Source: CAZSPL01 sp964608735
Lineage (GTDB): Bacteria > JAJVIF01 > JAPKYR01 > CAZSPL01
Reading direction: 5' to 3'
DNA length: 16,572 bases
NCBI GenBank assembly: GCA_964608735.1
Contig: CAZSPL010000069.1
Span: forward strand, 1-16,572
Shown: positions 13,759 to 16,572 of the stretch, in pieces
Numbering within the stretch: position 1 is the first letter of the stretch
Layout: each line of letters begins with the position of its first letter
Notes under the pieces: model-generated
Database searches by the model: none
What the model was told of the DNA's origin: nothing
What the model saw: only the letters and a program-made list of their open reading frames with translations
Program-made: the position numbers and the translations under genes

Positions 13759-16572
13759 CTACCAAGTTTCACCGGCAGTATAGTAATCAGTATTGTAGTA
13801 GAAATCGATTGCCTCCGTGACCTTGGGTTGAATGAATCCGCCAGTTGAAGTCAGCCTCCTCACGTAAACGTCCATACGATTACCACTAGAATCATAATCC
13901 GCTTCAATGATGTAGATATCTCCAGGGGAATCGCCATGGGAAGAATAAACTATAGCCGCTTCGGTATTACCGAAAGGATAAGCTCCATATCCGCCTTCTA
14001 TAATCTCTTCATGATGATCTTCATCATCGGGATCTCGAATCAGGTTGTTATTGACAACGATGGATGGTATACCGGCATGCGGTGACCAGCCCTTGGTTAG
14101 GTTCGTATCACCGTATATATCATTGTTTGGACCAAGACGCCAAAACAATCCGGCGAATATTCCTGTTTCGTTGTCAATGCCGCTCTGACAACTCGCTAAT
14201 GAGAAACCGCCATGCTCAAGATCGGCGCCGAGTACATTATACTGCCCCTGCTCGTCATATTCGTACATCATCCATGAATCATTATCAGGTAGCACGTTTG
14301 TTGAGCCCTGCACAAGCCACGGTGATATCGGCTTACTTCGAATAAAGAATGGTTCATTTTCAGGCACGAAGCCCGGCTCCAGATCAATTGATTTCCTAAG
14401 GTTTACTAAGTATTCAGGATTGATCCTTGTGCCATACATCTGCATCCCACCATATCCCTCAGCAATATATGTTACCCAGACTCCTGTAGGTGATATTGCC
14501 GCCGTTGTATAATGGGCTTCGATACCAGTATGCGCTGAACCGATCCACCAATCCGGGTAATCGCCATAATGGGCATTGTAATGACCATAGTGCAGATAAT
14601 TAGCCTCATACCTGAGGTTTGCTCCATTTTCAGGGCCCATGGGCTCGGTTTTCCAGGCAAAAGGATAATGCTTCTTTAATGTGATACCCCAATATGAATG
14701 CTGGAGAGTTTTTTCCATATCATTTACAGCAGTAATAGCTAAATCTACAACACCAATCTCTGTTGGCCTGAACGGAAACTGACAGCAATTGACTGCGTAG
14801 TTTTGAATTGGAGAAACGACATAATACACAATGCAGTGCTCTACCGGGACAGGACACTGATCCCATCCCCCATATGCGTAGTAAACGTCTTGCGGATAAA
14901 TCGGCCCCGAAACATCGGCATGACCACAATCATCATTGCCGTCGGTAGCCCAGCCCCATTGCTGCGGCAGCAAAGGATTATCTTCGTCGCCAAAATCGTT
15001 CATTATATACGAATAATCAGGTGCAGTTGGGTTGGTTAATGTCCATTCAGTTCGGAATATTACTTTTCTTCCACAAGGGCTGATTGCAGGATCAAAACAA
15101 CGAAGTATCTCTCTCGGGTCGGCATAATAAGCTGGCTTTCCTGGCGGTGGCTGCAAATCGCTATTCCAACGTATTGTACCGGGAGGTTTATCTGCGCCAT
15201 CGCAATTACCTCGAAATGGATTCCATAGATAAATATAATCCCGGTAAGGATTACTACTAATATCAAACGGTGTATGAACTATAGGCACATCTCCCTCATC
15301 ATCAATTTCAAGTGTTTTAATCCGCATTTCACCAGATGTTCCAAAAACGAATTTTAGTGGATTCTGTCTATCATACGAAAAGCCATGCTTTGCCACGTCG
15401 TAAAGAGCCGGATTAATCCCGAGGGAAAATAGTGGAACCCGCTTCATCTCCTTAGTCATAGAGTTGATTATAACCAGGTCGCCGCCTTGTAGAGCCGTGA
15501 CAAAGTGATAGCCTTCGTTGAACCCATTCACAAGATCCTTTTTTACGTAAGCGAAATCTATAATCTGGCTATATCGGTAATCCTCGGGCGGTGTCGCTGG
15601 TTCTACTATTAAGCGTATTGGATAAATTCCAGAATGATTACCCGCTGGTATGAATTGGGAAGTAAGTTGATAATCGTTATTACCATTAGGATTGAGATCA
15701 CTATAACCCTCGAGATAAACATGATAGTTGGGGCTTCCTTGATGATATACATGTACGATTAGATCTGCGAAACACCTTGCTTTAACCGGATCAAAGTTCC
15801 AGTACGGATCTCCCTTTGTTGTCGTAGTATAAATGTCAGATGTAAATGGACTATTCCTGTCACATTTTATTTCAACAGTCTCGATTTTAACAGGCTCAGT
15901 AGTGTTAGGATCGGTTTCGGCCATTATAACCACAAACCATGATACAGGCCAGCAAGCTTTTTCAGGGAAGTATACCTCGATGTCGATGCCCGGAACTGCC
16001 TCATTTGCGGCTATGGTATTAATAGTGTCAAAATTATGAGTATCTAATGCAAGGTTCTTGAACGGGAAATCCCCGTCAAGAACCGCCCAGGGCACCTCAA
16101 GCGTCAGCCGAACTAATGCATCCGGATCGACCATTTTATAAGGGCCGCCCTGGTCGGCTGGAATTAGCACTGCCCGAGGATTATAGATAGGAAATCCAGA
16201 AGTGTTCGGGAACTCGTGAATGCGGAATTTTATCATGTGATCATTATGCACTACAGACATCGCCCCGCCTTCAACTGGTATATACGAAAAAGAGCCAGTG
16301 TCTATAGCATAATGGCAAGAATAATTGTATCTCTCATCATACTCAAGCAGGGAGAATGCGGGAGGCGGATCAAATGCGCTGATTCCTCCATCCCATTGCT
16401 CTGAGAGCGCAATGTATTCGTCGCAAAAGCGTATCTGGGCAATAGATCCCGAGTAGGGATCATCTAATTCGATTCGATAGACACCCAGCACCGGCATATC
16501 TGAATCCGTAAACTGGATAACTTCATCGGGAGTTCTGCCGAGCCTGAGGTTCCCCCCATCGCCTCCTGGAGC
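13759..16572 (-). CDS. Very large putative surface protein with PD40/TolB-like repeats, 5' end cut by the window
   Basis: The frame is open from the TAG at 13759 to the right edge. At least 937 residues are visible, and the start and any signal peptide lie outside; the first Met in view (16497) is probably internal. I do not recognise a named family. Two segments look like WD40-like (PD40/TolB) propeller blades: FDPAISPCGRKVIF (468-481, numbered from that Met) and AAISPTGVWVTYIA (666-679). A third, weaker one is AAIVYSSHGDSPGDIYIIEA (847-866). Between about 230 and 320 there is a beta-rich, Ig-like stretch ending YPIRLIVEP. About fourteen cysteines, including a CC pair at 571-572, and many aromatic and Asn/Asp residues suggest an exported, perhaps disulfide-bonded protein. 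It converges on the lipoprotein gene and shares its lower G+C, so the two may belong to one class of surface proteins. A carbohydrate- or protein-binding role is only a guess. Confidence 0.7.
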   Translation of the reverse strand, partial: APGGDGGNLRLGRTPDEVIQFTDSDMPVLGVYRIELDDPYSGSIAQIRFCDEYIALSEQWDGGISAFDPPPAFSLLEYDERYNYSCHYAIDTGSFSYIPVEGGAMSVVHNDHMIKFRIHEFPNTSGFPIYNPRAVLIPADQGGPYKMVDPDALVRLTLEVPWAVLDGDFPFKNLALDTHNFDTINTIAANEAVPGIDIEVYFPEKACWPVSWFVVIMAETDPNTTEPVKIETVEIKCDRNSPFTSDIYTTTTKGDPYWNFDPVKARCFADLIVHVYHQGSPNYHVYLEGYSDLNPNGNNDYQLTSQFIPAGNHSGIYPIRLIVEPATPPEDYRYSQIIDFAYVKKDLVNGFNEGYHFVTALQGGDLVIINSMTKEMKRVPLFSLGINPALYDVAKHGFSYDRQNPLKFVFGTSGEMRIKTLEIDDEGDVPIVHTPFDISSNPYRDYIYLWNPFRGNCDGADKPPGTIRWNSDLQPPPGKPAYYADPREILRCFDPAISPCGRKVIFRTEWTLTNPTAPDYSYIMNDFGDEDNPLLPQQWGWATDGNDDCGHADVSGPIYPQDVYYAYGGWDQCPVPVEHCIVYYVVSPIQNYAVNCCQFPFRPTEIGVVDLAITAVNDMEKTLQHSYWGITLKKHYPFAWKTEPMGPENGANLRYEANYLHYGHYNAHYGDYPDWWIGSAHTGIEAHYTTAAISPTGVWVTYIAEGYGGMQMYGTRINPEYLVNLRKSIDLEPGFVPENEPFFIRSKPISPWLVQGSTNVLPDNDSWMMYEYDEQGQYNVLGADLEHGGFSLASCQSGIDNETGIFAGLFWRLGPNNDIYGDTNLTKGWSPHAGIPSIVVNNNLIRDPDDEDHHEEIIEGGYGAYPFGNTEAAIVYSSHGDSPGDIYIIEADYDSSGNRMDVYVRRLTSTGGFIQPKVTEAIDFYYNTDYYTAGETW

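Noticed and set aside
11425..16572. A mobile element or genomic island explaining the AT-rich right end
   Set aside because: No transposase, integrase, tRNA, direct repeats or terminal inverted repeats were seen; the composition change begins inside a gene rather than at an insertion boundary.

Overview
This is a bacterial chromosomal window. It carries twelve protein genes and no RNA genes, mobile elements or CRISPR array that I can see. The first 11 kb is moderately GC-rich (my hand count of the line at 3541 gives about 57% G+C) with dense, short-spaced genes and clear Shine-Dalgarno sites on many of them. SmpB, GlmM and NAD(P)HX repair genes mark it as bacterial. The cdaA-cdaR-glmM cluster is best known from Firmicutes but also occurs in other phyla. 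The large secreted or lipid-anchored beta-propeller proteins on the right are of a style often seen in uncultured lineages. I cannot name a phylum from the sequence.

Layout, left to right. (1) 85-1635: a 516-residue membrane permease, distantly like the L-lactate permease (LctP) family. It is followed at 1673-3091 by a secreted DUF4139-type protein, with a strong Shine-Dalgarno between them. (2) 3230-8300: a four-gene unit, cdaA-cdaR-glmM-nnr. These are the diadenylate cyclase, its YbbR-domain partner, phosphoglucosamine mutase, and a fused NAD(P)HX epimerase/dehydratase. Three of the junctions overlap or abut exactly, and a near-consensus promoter (TTTACA-17-TATAAT) lies just upstream. (3) 8387-9883: smpB, preceded by a perfect 24-bp palindrome, then an unrecognised membrane protein with a large soluble domain. 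(4) Minus strand, 9925-11261: an FKBP-type prolyl isomerase of the SlyD kind and an AlkD-like DNA glycosylase. (5) 11425-16572: a 771-residue lipoprotein with Asp-box repeats, facing a very large 5'-truncated minus-strand protein with TolB/PD40-like repeats. Their stop codons are only 18 bp apart. This region is visibly more AT-rich.

How the genes work together. The central unit couples c-di-AMP synthesis (CdaA/CdaR) to the first committed step of peptidoglycan precursor synthesis (GlmM), a recognised association, and adds metabolite repair (Nnr) by translational coupling. The flanking genes are housekeeping or quality-control functions (SmpB, FKBP, AlkD) and envelope or surface proteins. No obvious new defence, mobile or biosynthetic system is present. 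The most open questions are the unknown membrane protein at 8909, the palindrome at smpB, the stacked hairpin and promoter before cdaA, and the two-module surface proteins at the right end.
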